Source of the DNA: CAUSKK01 sp963533935
Lineage (GTDB): Bacteria; Pseudomonadota; Gammaproteobacteria; Cardiobacteriales; Cardiobacteriaceae
Reading direction: 5' to 3'
Length of the DNA: 64,000 bases
NCBI GenBank assembly: GCA_963533935.1
Contig: CAUSQL010000002.1
Span: 26,145 to 90,144 of the forward strand
In this document: one piece after another, positions 39,832 through 48,123 of the stretch
Position numbering within the stretch: position 1 is the stretch's first letter
Layout of the letters: each line of letters begins with the position of its first letter
The notes under the pieces: generated by a model
What the model saw: only the letters and a program-made list of their open reading frames with translations
Databases searched by the model: none
Told to the model about the DNA's origin: nothing
Translations under genes and position numbers: made by a program

Positions 39832-39878
39832 GCGACCTAAATTTTCCGAGTTAACTCCTTGATTTAGGTGCTTTTTTT
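39832..39878 (+). terminator. terminator-like hairpin in the norB leader
   Basis: GC(G)ACCTAAAT (39832-39842) pairs with ATTTAGGTGC (39862-39871), directly followed by seven T, only 17 nt before the norB ATG. The loop contains a perfect GAGTTAACTC palindrome (39848-39857). TCCGA (39845-39849) could pair instead with TCGGA of the ribosome site (39885-39889). No gene upstream on this strand needs a terminator, so attenuation of norB is a reasonable reading. Confidence 0.6.
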
Positions 39879-39895
39879 ATTCTTTCGGAGGCAAT

Positions 39896-42298
39896 ATGAA
39901 CTCATATAAAAGACTCTGGGCAATTCTAGCGGTGCTAGTGTTCGGGTCATTCATACTTCTCGGCCTATTGGGCAAGGAAATCTATAACGAGAAGCCGCCG
40001 GTTCCCGAAGCATTCGTAACGGAAAGCGGCGAAACCATAATCACCAAACAGGACATCATGGACGGCCAGAGCGCCTGGCTATCCATCGGTGGCATGTCCG
40101 TTGGTTCCGTCTGGGGCCACGGGGCCTACCAGGCGCCGGACTGGACCGCCGACTGGATTCACCGGGAGGTGAGCAGCTGGCTGGATAAGCATTCCCAGCA
40201 ATTAAACGGCAAACCCTTCAGTGAGCTGAGCGAGCGGGAACAGCAGCCCTTAATCTACGACGCCAAGGAAGCCTTCCGCACCAACACCTGGAACCCGGAA
40301 ACCAACACGGTAACCCTATCTAAGGAGCGGGTGGAGAGCTTTAAGGAAATCAGCGCCTACTACGACAAGTTGTTCGGCGATGACCCTAGCCTGCAAAAAA
40401 CTCGGGAACACTTCGCCATGAAGGAAGGTACGCTGAAGGAAGCCGACCAGCGGGAAAAACTCAATAAGTTCTTTTTCTGGAGCGCCTGGGCCGCGTCCAC
40501 CAACCGGCCCGGTTTGGACGTTACCTACACCAACAACTGGCCCCATGAGAAGCTAATCGGCAACGAACCAACGGCGGAAAACGTCATCTGGTCGTTGGCC
40601 TCGGTGGTAACGCTAATCTTCGGTGTCGGTTCAGTTATCTGGATTTGGGCATTCTTTACGAAGCACGACCACGAGGAGCCAGCTACTCCCACCCAAGACC
40701 CGCTGGCCATGGTTAAGCTCACCCCGTCGCAGAAAGCGTTGGGCAAATACGTGTTTATCGTTGCGGTCCTCTTCCTGGTGCAGGTGCTGCTCGGCGGCGT
40801 TACCGCCCACTACACGGTGGAAGGACAGAATTTCTACGGCATTCCCATCTCGGAACTGCTGCCCTACAGCCTAACCCGCACCTGGCACATTCAATCGGCC
40901 ATCTTCTGGATTGCCACCGGCTTCCTGGCTGCCGGCCTGTTCCTGGTGCCCATCATTAACGGCGGCAAGGACCCCAAATTCCAAAAACTCGGTGTGGATT
41001 TGCTGTTCTGGGCCCTAATTGTTGTGGTGGCCGGCTCCTTCCTCGGCCAATTTGTCGCCCTGAAGGGCTGGCTGAAGGGCACGGCTAACTTCTGGTTCGG
41101 CCACCAGGGCTATGAGTTCGTGGAACTTGGTCGCCTCTGGCAGATTGCCCTATTCGCCGGTTTGGTCTTCTGGCTAATCCTCATGCTGCGCGGCATCTGG
41201 GCGGCCATCAAGAACAAGGGCGAGGACAACAACCTGTTGATTCTCTTCACCATTGCCGCCGCGGCCATCGGCCTGTTCTACGCCCCGGCCCTAATGTACG
41301 GCGAACACACCCACATTTCGGTCATGGAATACTGGCGCTGGTGGGTGGTGCACCTGTGGGTGGAAGGCTTCTTTGAAGTATTTGCCACCTCGGCCATGGG
41401 CTTTATCTTCTGCTCCATGGGTCTGGTGAATAAGCGCCAAGCCACCTGTGCGGCCCTTATGGCGGCCATGATGTTCATGATTGGCGGCATTCCCGGCACC
41501 TTCCACCACATATATTTCTCCGGTACCACTACGCCGGTGATGGCGGTTGGTGCCATGTTCTCGGCGCTGGAAGTGGTACCACTGGTGCTGCTTGGCTATG
41601 ACGCCTTTGAAAACTGGACCTACCAGCGGAAAACCGAGTGGATGAAGCCCATGCGTTGGCCTTTGACCTTCTTCATTGCCGTGGCCTTCTGGAACATGTT
41701 GGGCGCCGGCGTGTTTGGTTTCCTCATTAACCCGCCCATCTCGCTCTACTATCTACAGGGCTTGAACACTACGGCGAACCACGGCCACGCCTCGCTCTTT
41801 GGCGTGTACGGCTTCCTGGCCCTGGGCTTTGCTCTGATGGTGCTGCGCTACATTCGCCCCAACTACCTGTTCCACCATAAGCGCATGCTTGGCGCCTTCT
41901 GGTGCTTGAACATCGGTCTGGTGCTCATGCTGTTCACCTCGCTGCTGCCGGTGGGCATCATTCAGGCGCACGCGACCATCACTAAGGGTCTGTGGTATGC
42001 CCGCGGTGAAGAGTTCATGCAGTCAGACATACTGCAAACTCTGCGCTGGATTCGCACCCTCGGCGACTTTGTCTTCATCGCCGGCGCTGGCTTCTATCTC
42101 TTCGAGGTGTGGAAAGCTCTTACCAGCCGGGGCCCAGAAGATAGCGAACCCATTAAAGGTTTCGTCCCCAATCTGCTCGCCATCTTCCTCGGCAAAAGAC
42201 CCGCGTCAGCCGCTGCGGTAACTACCGCAAAAACGGCTGCGGACGAGAAGGAAGGTTCCTGCTGTTCCGGTGGCAACTGCGCCGGCAAGAGCAGCTAA
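39896..42298 (+). CDS. norB: quinol-dependent nitric oxide reductase (qNOR)
   Basis: qNOR reduces two NO to N2O using quinol at the inner membrane. The 800 residues contain the N-terminal extension with its periplasmic domain (30-220) and about fourteen membrane helices. Heme and iron ligands by motif are His331 (TRTWHIQSAIFW), His486 with Glu490 and Glu494 (VVHLWVEGFFEVF), His537/His538 (GTFHHIYF), and His629/His631 (TANHGHASLFG). The heme c binding motif of cytochrome-type NorC is absent, so it is the single-subunit type. A Cys-rich tail (GSCCSGGNCAGKSS; Cys789, 790 and 795) is unusual. CGGAGG precedes the ATG. Confidence 0.95.
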   Translation: MNSYKRLWAILAVLVFGSFILLGLLGKEIYNEKPPVPEAFVTESGETIITKQDIMDGQSAWLSIGGMSVGSVWGHGAYQAPDWTADWIHREVSSWLDKHSQQLNGKPFSELSEREQQPLIYDAKEAFRTNTWNPETNTVTLSKERVESFKEISAYYDKLFGDDPSLQKTREHFAMKEGTLKEADQREKLNKFFFWSAWAASTNRPGLDVTYTNNWPHEKLIGNEPTAENVIWSLASVVTLIFGVGSVIWIWAFFTKHDHEEPATPTQDPLAMVKLTPSQKALGKYVFIVAVLFLVQVLLGGVTAHYTVEGQNFYGIPISELLPYSLTRTWHIQSAIFWIATGFLAAGLFLVPIINGGKDPKFQKLGVDLLFWALIVVVAGSFLGQFVALKGWLKGTANFWFGHQGYEFVELGRLWQIALFAGLVFWLILMLRGIWAAIKNKGEDNNLLILFTIAAAAIGLFYAPALMYGEHTHISVMEYWRWWVVHLWVEGFFEVFATSAMGFIFCSMGLVNKRQATCAALMAAMMFMIGGIPGTFHHIYFSGTTTPVMAVGAMFSALEVVPLVLLGYDAFENWTYQRKTEWMKPMRWPLTFFIAVAFWNMLGAGVFGFLINPPISLYYLQGLNTTANHGHASLFGVYGFLALGFALMVLRYIRPNYLFHHKRMLGAFWCLNIGLVLMLFTSLLPVGIIQAHATITKGLWYARGEEFMQSDILQTLRWIRTLGDFVFIAGAGFYLFEVWKALTSRGPEDSEPIKGFVPNLLAIFLGKRPASAAAVTTAKTAADEKEGSCCSGGNCAGKSS

Positions 42299-42321
42299 GA
42301 GCTAGCTTTTTGGCCAAAAGA

Positions 42322-42350
42322 GCCCCTCTCATTGAGGGGCTTTTTTCTTT
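42322..42350 (+). terminator. Rho-independent terminator of norB
   Basis: GCCCCTC (42322-42328) pairs with GAGGGGC (42334-42340), followed by TTTTTTCTTT. It precedes the large palindrome, showing that the latter is not needed for simple termination here. Confidence 0.92.
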
Positions 42351-42360
42351 TGTCGGATTA

Positions 42361-42490
42361 ATTTACAAACGGACGGGCGGTTCTTCGCTGCGCTCAGGCT
42401 TCGCTTCCCCTGTATGTATTTAAGGCTTTAATTACATACAGGGGAAGCGAAGCCTGAGCGCAGCGAAGAACCGCCCGTCCGTCGGTAAAT
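42361..42490. repeat. palindrome-family repeat, long form with insert in both arms
   Basis: The stem is perfect over 50 bp (42369-42418 with 42433-42482) around a 14-nt loop. Both arms contain the module GTTCTTCGCTGCGCTCAGGC-TTCG between GGGCG and CTTCCCC. It is the best-preserved and probably youngest copy. It lies 63 nt after the norB stop, beyond the terminator. Confidence 0.95.
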
Positions 42491-42596
42491 ATTAATGGCC
42501 GTGGCGATTGGTCTTTCATTGGCCCACAAAAGTACCGTAATATGCGGCCCGGCCCCAGATTCTGGGATTTCTAATTAACTGCGCAGGAGCGTATTC

Positions 42597-43079
42597 ATGA
42601 GTAAAGCACATTACTATCACAGCCACATCCGCTGGGAGGGCAATTTGGGCAATGGCACCGCCGCCCAGGACAGCTATTCCCGCAATTTCATCGCGAAGGT
42701 GGCCGGCAAAGTTGATTTAAAGGCCTCGGCGGACAGCGCCTTCCAGGGCGACGGCGGCCGCTGGAACCCGGAGGACATGCTGCTAACCGCGGTGGCCGCC
42801 GGCCATAAGCTGCGCTATCTGCACCTCTGCGCCCTTAACAAGGTTAAGGTGCTGGCCTACAGCGACCTGGCCGAAGCCATGATGGACGAGGGCGACCCGC
42901 AGCGGCCCGGCCATTTCTGCTATGTGCGCCTGTCGCCCCAGGTGGTCATCGACGCCAACAGCAGCTTGGAACTGGCCCTGGCCCTCCATGAAGAAGCCAG
43001 CCGCCTCTGTTTCATGGCCAATTCGCTGAATTGTCCCGTGCGCTGCGAACCGAAAATTAGCCAGGAAAAAGCCGCCTGA
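42597..43079 (+). CDS. OsmC/Ohr-family protein lacking the first catalytic Cys
   Basis: OsmC-type proteins reduce organic hydroperoxides using two cysteines. The 160 residues show the family layout: HYYHSHIRWEGN, RWNPEDMLLTAVAAGHKLRY, and HEEASRLCFMANSLNCPV. In the usual LLxAxxxCH motif the peroxidatic Cys is replaced by Gly69 (AAGHKLRYL). Cys146 in the NSLNCPV segment remains. Peroxidase activity by the standard mechanism is therefore doubtful. TGATG links it to rsmJ (overlap of one base). It follows norB after a terminator and palindrome. Confidence 0.82.
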   Translation: MSKAHYYHSHIRWEGNLGNGTAAQDSYSRNFIAKVAGKVDLKASADSAFQGDGGRWNPEDMLLTAVAAGHKLRYLHLCALNKVKVLAYSDLAEAMMDEGDPQRPGHFCYVRLSPQVVIDANSSLELALALHEEASRLCFMANSLNCPVRCEPKISQEKAA

Positions 43080-43732
43080 TGCTCTTTTTCGGCGCCGCCG
43101 AACGGTTGCCGGCCGGAGCCCGTCTCTGTGCCGCCGCGCCGGCCGGCCATCATCTAATCTTTCGGGACGGCCTCTATCACCTGGCCGACGGCCAGGGCCG
43201 CCATAAGCCCTTAACCATTGACTTCCGTCGCCCGCCCTACAGCAACCGCCGCGGCAAGGAGTACCTGCCGCGGGCCTTCCGCGGCATTGAGGACATCGGC
43301 GACGGCACCGCCGGCTGGGGGCGGGACGGCTGGCTGCTGCACCAGCGCGGCTTTCGGGTCAGCTTCTACGAACGCAACGAATACCTAATTTTCCTGTTAA
43401 ATCAGGCCATTAAGCTAATGGACGGCCCGGTGCCGGAACTCATCGCCGGCGACAGCGGCGAAAACCTCCGCGCCCACGAGGCCATCTACCTGGACCCCAT
43501 GTTCCCGCCGCGGCCGAAGAGCGCCCAGGTGGGCAGGGAAATGCAGCTGTTGCAGCTGCTGTTGCCGGCGGAGCAGGGCGCCGAAGAGCTGTTCCAGCGG
43601 GCCCGGGCCCGGGCCCGGCGGCGGCTGGTGGTGAAGCGGCCCAGCTGGGCGGACTTTCTCGCCGGCGCGCGGCCCAGCTACAGCATCGAGGCGCCGAACA
43701 CCCGCTATGACGTTTACCAAATCAACCCTTAA
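43079..43732 (+). CDS. rsmJ: 16S rRNA (guanine-N2) methyltransferase RsmJ
   Basis: RsmJ methylates G1516 of 16S rRNA. The 217 residues show the SAM-binding motif IGDGTAGWGRDGWLLHQRGF, then VSFYERNEYLIFLL and the catalytic-loop region EAIYLDPMFPPRPKSAQVGR. The end RLVVKRPSWADF and YDVYQI is family-typical. Its ATG overlaps the stop of the OsmC-like gene; ogt starts two bases after its stop, so the three genes form one unit. Confidence 0.9.
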   Translation: MLFFGAAERLPAGARLCAAAPAGHHLIFRDGLYHLADGQGRHKPLTIDFRRPPYSNRRGKEYLPRAFRGIEDIGDGTAGWGRDGWLLHQRGFRVSFYERNEYLIFLLNQAIKLMDGPVPELIAGDSGENLRAHEAIYLDPMFPPRPKSAQVGREMQLLQLLLPAEQGAEELFQRARARARRRLVVKRPSWADFLAGARPSYSIEAPNTRYDVYQINP

Positions 43733-43734
43733 CC

Positions 43735-44394
43735 ATGCGTAACCTAGATTTATCCTCACCCATCGCCCCGGTAAGTGCCGCCGAATGGCAGCAGTTACAA
43801 ATCCTCGAACAAACCCTAAGGGAGCTGGCCGGCACCGGCTTCAACTATTTCTTTAAGGCCACGCCGCTGGGGCCGCTGCTGGTGGTTTACCGCTGGGACG
43901 GTCTAACAGCTCTAGAGTTTCCAGACTCCAAGGATTCCCACAAACTGCTACAGCAAATAGTCGCGGCCATACCCGGCACCGGCCTCAGCTATGACGCTGG
44001 CAGCAGCCTGGCCCGGCTTATTTCTTACCAGCTGGACGCCTATTTCTCCGGCGCCTTACGGGAATTCACCCTACCGCTCTATGAAGTGGGCACCTCCTTC
44101 CAGAAGCGGGTGTGGCAGTGTCTGCGCGGCATCGGCTACGGCGAAACCATCTCCTACGCGGAGGAAAGCCGGCGGCTGGGCCAACCGCGGGCGGTGCGGG
44201 CCGTGGCGGCGGCTAATGGGCGCAACAAGATTTCCATCGTCGTGCCCTGCCACCGGGTCATTGCCAGCACCGGCCAGCTGCACGGCTACGGCGGCGGCCT
44301 GGACCGTAAGGCGGCCCTGCTGAATCTGGAGCGCGGCCAGCCGCCGGCTCCGGCCACCAAGTGGCAGGCATTGAACGCCCTGCTGCGAGATTAA
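43735..44394 (+). CDS. ogt: methylated-DNA--protein-cysteine methyltransferase
   Basis: A suicide repair protein that takes methyl groups from O6-alkylguanine. The 219 residues contain the alkyl acceptor Cys172 in VVPCHRVIASTGQLHGYGGG, the helix-turn-helix recognition region ETISYAEESRRLGQPRAVRA and the N-terminal ribonuclease-like domain. There is no Ada-type zinc domain. It is a bit longer than typical Ogt owing to an N-terminal helix (1-35). It ends the OsmC-like-rsmJ-ogt unit. Confidence 0.94.
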   Translation: MRNLDLSSPIAPVSAAEWQQLQILEQTLRELAGTGFNYFFKATPLGPLLVVYRWDGLTALEFPDSKDSHKLLQQIVAAIPGTGLSYDAGSSLARLISYQLDAYFSGALREFTLPLYEVGTSFQKRVWQCLRGIGYGETISYAEESRRLGQPRAVRAVAAANGRNKISIVVPCHRVIASTGQLHGYGGGLDRKAALLNLERGQPPAPATKWQALNALLRD

Positions 44395-44445
44395 AGGGAA
44401 AACGGTGGTTAATAGCCTGCCATTCTTCGAGTAAATCCATCTAAC

Positions 44446-44526
44446 TTTACCGACGGACGGGCGCTTTCCTTGTATGTTTAAAATGGCAAATAAACATACA
44501 AGGAAAGCGCCCGTCTGTTTGTATAA
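44446..44526. repeat. palindrome-family repeat, short form
   Basis: Perfect 25-bp stem: GACGGGCGCTTTCC-TTGTATGTTTA (44456-44480) with 44491-44515, loop AAATGGCAAA. The outer ends differ: TTTACCGACG on the left and TCTGTTTGTA on the right. It starts 52 nt after the ogt stop. Confidence 0.93.
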
Positions 44527-44653
44527 AGCAAATATTAGCTGAACCACCTTAAAGCTCAGCCGAGCTCCAGGCGCGCCCCCGACAGGTAGCTATTTGCCGC
44601 AACCGTTAGGGCTCCTGGCCCATTAGGTGAACCATTCATTGCCTAAATTTCCC
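44527..44653. other. spacer between two palindromes
   Basis: These 127 bases separate the two palindromes between the convergent ogt and nitroreductase genes. No frame, hairpin or RNA gene stands out. Confidence 0.5.
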
Positions 44654-44734
44654 ATTTACAAACGGACGGGCGCTTCTCTTGTATGTTTGTTTAATGTTTT
44701 AAACATACAAGAGAAGCGCCCGTCCGTCGGTAAA
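44654..44734. repeat. palindrome-family repeat, short form
   Basis: Perfect 27-bp stem ACGGACGGGCGCTTCTC-TTGTATGTTT (44662-44688) with 44701-44727 and a 12-nt loop. Ends are TTTACAA (left) and CGGTAAAC (right). It lies 30 nt from the stop of the nitroreductase gene. Confidence 0.93.
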
Positions 44735-44763
44735 CGGGGTCGCACTGCCCCTAAATCAATGTG

Positions 44764-45339
44764 CTAGTCGCGGAAAATCTTCAGTCGCGCTTCCAATGGC
44801 TGCTGTTCCTTGGCGCCGGCCGGGGCCGCAATGCCGCCGAACACCATCTGCGCCTTCAGCGTCCAGGTCGCGGGCAGCTGCCACTGTTTCCGCACCTCTT
44901 CGTCGATTAGCGGGTTGTAGTGCTGGAGATTGGCGCCAATATCTACCGCCGCCAACGCCTCCCACAGGGCCAGCTGGTGCATGGCGTTGGCGTGTTCGGC
45001 CCAGACGGGGAAATTGGCGGCGTAGGTGGGCAGCTGCTCCTGCAGGCCCTTGATTACCGTCTCATCTTCAAAGAACAGCACTGTGCCGGCGCCGGCCTTG
45101 AAGCCCGCCAGCCGCTGGGCCGTGGCCGCAAAGTTCTCCGCTGGAACGATTTTCTTCAGGGCCTCCTCGGCGATTTGCCACAGCCGGTCGTGGTGGGCGC
45201 CCTGCAACAGCACCAGCCGGGTGGACTGGCTGTTAAAGGCCGACGGGGTTGCCAACACCACCCGCTCAAGGATTTTCTCCAGCTCCGCGCCGGCGGGCAG
45301 GTTTTTATTAAGGGCATAAATACTTCTACGATTACTCAT
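44764..45339 (-). CDS. nitroreductase-family flavoprotein
   Basis: The 191 residues fit the small FMN-dependent nitroreductase group. RRSIYALNKNLPAG is the family N-terminus (phosphate-binding Arg), ATPSAFNSQSTRLVLLQGAH the conserved middle, and MHQLALWEALAAVDIGANLQHYNP the FMN-contacting helix and loop. It is shaped like the oxidoreductase HBN/Frm2 subgroup that reduces quinones, nitro compounds or fatty-acid-linked substrates. The in vivo substrate cannot be told. It lies 12 bases after prfA in the same direction and is probably co-transcribed. Confidence 0.85.
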   Translation of the reverse strand: MSNRRSIYALNKNLPAGAELEKILERVVLATPSAFNSQSTRLVLLQGAHHDRLWQIAEEALKKIVPAENFAATAQRLAGFKAGAGTVLFFEDETVIKGLQEQLPTYAANFPVWAEHANAMHQLALWEALAAVDIGANLQHYNPLIDEEVRKQWQLPATWTLKAQMVFGGIAAPAGAKEQQPLEARLKIFRD

Positions 45340-45351
45340 GGTTCTCTCCGG

Positions 45352-46431
45352 TTATTCCCTCTGCAGGGCCAGCAGCGCTTCCGTCTCCTGCTCCTGCTGG
45401 AGGGGGGTGATTAGCAAATCCAGACTACCTTCCAGAATTTCGTCCAACCGGTAGAGGGTCAGGTTAATGCGGTGGTCCGTAACCCGGCTCTGGGGAAAGT
45501 TATAGGTGCGAATACGCTCGCTGCGGTCGCCGCTGCCCACCAGGCTCTTGCGCTCGGCGGCCTGCTCCGCGTTCTGCTTCTGCCGCTCCGCGTCCAGCAG
45601 GCGGGTGGCCAGCAGGTTCATGGCCTTGGCCCGGTTCTTATGCTGGGAACGCTCCTCCTGGCATTCCACCACCGTGCCCGTGGGCAGGTGGGTGATGCGC
45701 ACGGCACTGTCGGTCTTGTTGATGTGCTGGCCGCCGGCGCCGGAAGCCCGGTAGGTGTCGATTTTTAAATCGGCCGGGTTAATGTCTACCGCTTCCACCG
45801 CTTCCACCACCGGCAGGACCGCCACCGTGGCGGCGCTGGTGTGAATGCGCCCGCTGGCCTCAGTGTCCGGCACCCGCTGCACCCGGTGGGCGCCGCTTTC
45901 AAATTTCAGGCTGGAATAGACATTGGCGCCGCTAATCTGCGCGATGATTTCCTTGTAGCCGCCGTGCTCGCCGGGGTTTTCGGAAATGACGGAAATTTGC
46001 CAGCGGCGCAGCTCCGCGTACTTGGCGTACATGCGGAACAGGTCGCCGGCGAAGAGGGCCGCCTCATCGCCGCCGGTGCCGGCGCGCAGCTCCAGGTACA
46101 CGTCCGCCTGGTCCAGTGGGTCCTTGGGAATCATCAGCCGGGCCAAATCCTGTTCCGCCTGCACTAATTTTTCCGCCAGCTCCTCCTTTTCCAGCTGGGC
46201 CAGCTCGGCCATTTCCGGGTCGTTCAGCATTTCCTCCAGGGAATTCTTCTCCGCCTGGAGCCGTTCCAGCTGGTTCAGCGCTTCGACGATGGGGGTGATT
46301 TGCCCGTGTTCCTGGGCGTACTTTTGCAGCAGGCTGGGGTTTTCCGCCGTTTCCGGCAGGGCCAGCAGGCCGTTCAATTCCTCCTGACGCTCGCGAATGG
46401 CCGCTAGCCGGTGCAGTAAATTGGGGTGCAT
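45352..46431 (-). CDS. prfA: peptide chain release factor 1
   Basis: RF1 terminates translation at UAA and UAG. The 359 residues show the codon-recognition PDT motif (RVPDTEASGRIHTS, about 188-200) and the catalytic GGQ (233-235) in ASGAGGQHINKT. ELRAGTGGDEAALFAGDL is typical. No prmC (RF methyltransferase) follows in this window, although it usually does. The stop is separated by 12 bases from the nitroreductase gene. Confidence 0.97.
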   Translation of the reverse strand: MHPNLLHRLAAIRERQEELNGLLALPETAENPSLLQKYAQEHGQITPIVEALNQLERLQAEKNSLEEMLNDPEMAELAQLEKEELAEKLVQAEQDLARLMIPKDPLDQADVYLELRAGTGGDEAALFAGDLFRMYAKYAELRRWQISVISENPGEHGGYKEIIAQISGANVYSSLKFESGAHRVQRVPDTEASGRIHTSAATVAVLPVVEAVEAVDINPADLKIDTYRASGAGGQHINKTDSAVRITHLPTGTVVECQEERSQHKNRAKAMNLLATRLLDAERQKQNAEQAAERKSLVGSGDRSERIRTYNFPQSRVTDHRINLTLYRLDEILEGSLDLLITPLQQEQETEALLALQRE

Positions 46432-46674
46432 GACATTCCTTAATTCTTGATTCGCCGGCTATTTTACGGTTTTGGCCGGGTTTTGTTCCGGCTCCCGCCG
46501 GCCGCCGCGGCAATTAAATTAATGGTAATGGTGCCGAAAAAAAAATCCGGTTAATAATTTTTCCCCTGGCCGGTTCGGCCGCGGAAAGCCCGGCGCCGCC
46601 GGCGTTTGCACCCTTTTGCGGGGTTTCTCCATGGCCCCGTTTCCGGCCATTTCTCAACAATTCAAGGAAAGTAC

Positions 46675-48018
46675 ATGTCTAACTTCGATTTAAACGGCCT
46701 GCTCGCCAAGGTCGAGCAACGCGACCCCCACCAACCGGAATTCCTCCAGGCCGTTAAAGAGGTCTTCTCCACCCTGGCCGATTTCCTGAAGAAAAATCCC
46801 AAATACCAAAAGAACGCCCTGCTGGAGCGCATGATTGAACCGGAGCGGGTGGTGCAATTCCGCGTGCCCTGGCTGGACGACCATGGCCAGGTGCAGGTGA
46901 ACCGGGGCTTCCGCATTCAGATGTCCTCGGCCCTCGGCCCCTACAAGGGCGGCCTGCGCTTTCACCCCACCGTCAATCTCAGCATTCTGAAATTCCTCGC
47001 CTTTGAACAGGTCTTTAAAAATTCCCTTACCACCCTGCCCATGGGCGGCGGCAAGGGCGGCGCCGACTTTGACCCCAAGGGAAAAAGCGATAACGAAGTC
47101 ATGCGCTTCTGCCAGTCATTTATGAGCGAACTCTTCCGCCACATCGGCGAACACACGGACGTGCCCGCCGGCGACATCGGCGTGGGCGGCCGCGAAGTGG
47201 GCTACCTCTTCGGCCAGTACAAGCGCCTATCCCGGGAATTCTCCAGCGTGCTGACCGGCAAGGGCCTGGAATTCGGCGGCAGTCTCATTCGCCCCGAGGC
47301 CACCGGCTACGGCCTGGTGTACTTCGTCCAATCCATGCTGCAAACCAAGGGCACCAGCTTCGACGGTAAGAAAGTGGTCATTTCCGGCTCGGGCAATGTG
47401 GCCCAGTACGCGGCGGAGAAGGTGCTCCAGCTGGGCGGTAAGGTTTTAACGGTGTCCGACTCCAACGGCTACGTGCTCTACGGCGACGGCGGCATGAACG
47501 AGAAACAGCTGGCCGACCTGCTGGCCCTGAAGAACGAGCGCCGCGAACGCCTCGAACTCTACGCCAAGGAGCAGGGTCTGAAATACGTGGCCAACGACAA
47601 GCCCTGGGGCGTTAAGTGCGACGTGGCCCTGCCCTGCGCCACCCAGAACGAGCTGGACGGAGCCGCGGCGAAAACGCTGGTGAATAACGGTTGTATGGCC
47701 GTCGGCGAGGGCGCCAACATGCCTTCGACCCTGGAGGCCATCGAAGTGTTCATTCAGAACAAAATCCTCTACGCGCCGGGTAAGGCTTCCAACGCCGGCG
47801 GCGTCGCCGTGTCCGGCCTGGAGATGAGCCAGAATGCCATGCGTTTGGGCTGGTCGCGGGAAGACGTGGATAAGCGCCTGTTCCAAATCATGGAGAACAT
47901 TCACAGCGCCTGCGTGGAACACGGCAGCAGCGGCGGCTACACCAACTACGTGGTGGGCGCGAACGTGGCCGGATTTATTAAGGTGGCGGAGGCCATGATT
48001 GCTCAAGGCATCGTGTAA
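46675..48018 (+). CDS. gdhA: glutamate dehydrogenase (NADP-type)
   Basis: GdhA assimilates ammonia by reductive amination of 2-oxoglutarate. From the ATG at 46675 (AAGGA upstream) there are 447 residues, like E. coli GdhA. PMGGGKGGADFDPKGKSD holds the catalytic Lys region; GGREVGYLFGQYKRL and VISGSGNVAQYAAEKVLQLG (NADP Rossmann) follow; EGANMPSTLEA is conserved. Earlier in-frame start (46606) is poorly supported. The last codons are nearly duplicated in frame after the stop (see the repeat at 48019-48063). Confidence 0.96.
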   Translation: MSNFDLNGLLAKVEQRDPHQPEFLQAVKEVFSTLADFLKKNPKYQKNALLERMIEPERVVQFRVPWLDDHGQVQVNRGFRIQMSSALGPYKGGLRFHPTVNLSILKFLAFEQVFKNSLTTLPMGGGKGGADFDPKGKSDNEVMRFCQSFMSELFRHIGEHTDVPAGDIGVGGREVGYLFGQYKRLSREFSSVLTGKGLEFGGSLIRPEATGYGLVYFVQSMLQTKGTSFDGKKVVISGSGNVAQYAAEKVLQLGGKVLTVSDSNGYVLYGDGGMNEKQLADLLALKNERRERLELYAKEQGLKYVANDKPWGVKCDVALPCATQNELDGAAAKTLVNNGCMAVGEGANMPSTLEAIEVFIQNKILYAPGKASNAGGVAVSGLEMSQNAMRLGWSREDVDKRLFQIMENIHSACVEHGSSGGYTNYVVGANVAGFIKVAEAMIAQGIV

Positions 48019-48063
48019 ACACGATACCCTTCGCATCACCTGATTGCCCAAGGCATTGTTTAA
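48019..48063 (+). repeat. in-frame duplicate of the gdhA C-terminal codons
   Basis: Fifteen codons after the TAA (48016-48018) the sequence again encodes IAQGIV-stop. GATTGCTCAAGGCATCGTGTAA at the gene end corresponds to GATTGCCCAAGGCATTGTTT-AA, with three silent changes. The phase is identical to gdhA. It looks like an old duplication or the original end left outside by a new stop; read-through would add TRYPSHHLIAQGIV. Confidence 0.7.
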
Positions 48064-48087
48064 AAGCTAGCCTTAAGCGGTAACCGA

Positions 48088-48111
48088 GGCACTCCACGGA
48101 GTGCCTTTTTT
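48088..48111 (+). terminator. Rho-independent terminator of gdhA
   Basis: GGCACTCC (48088-48095) pairs with GGAGTGCC (48098-48105), loop AC, followed by six T. Confidence 0.88.
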
Positions 48112-48123
48112 GTGTTTAGCGTA

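Noticed and set aside
42361..42490. insertion sequence end or transposon
   Set aside because: No transposase frame or target-site duplication is seen around any copy; only small palindromes are present.
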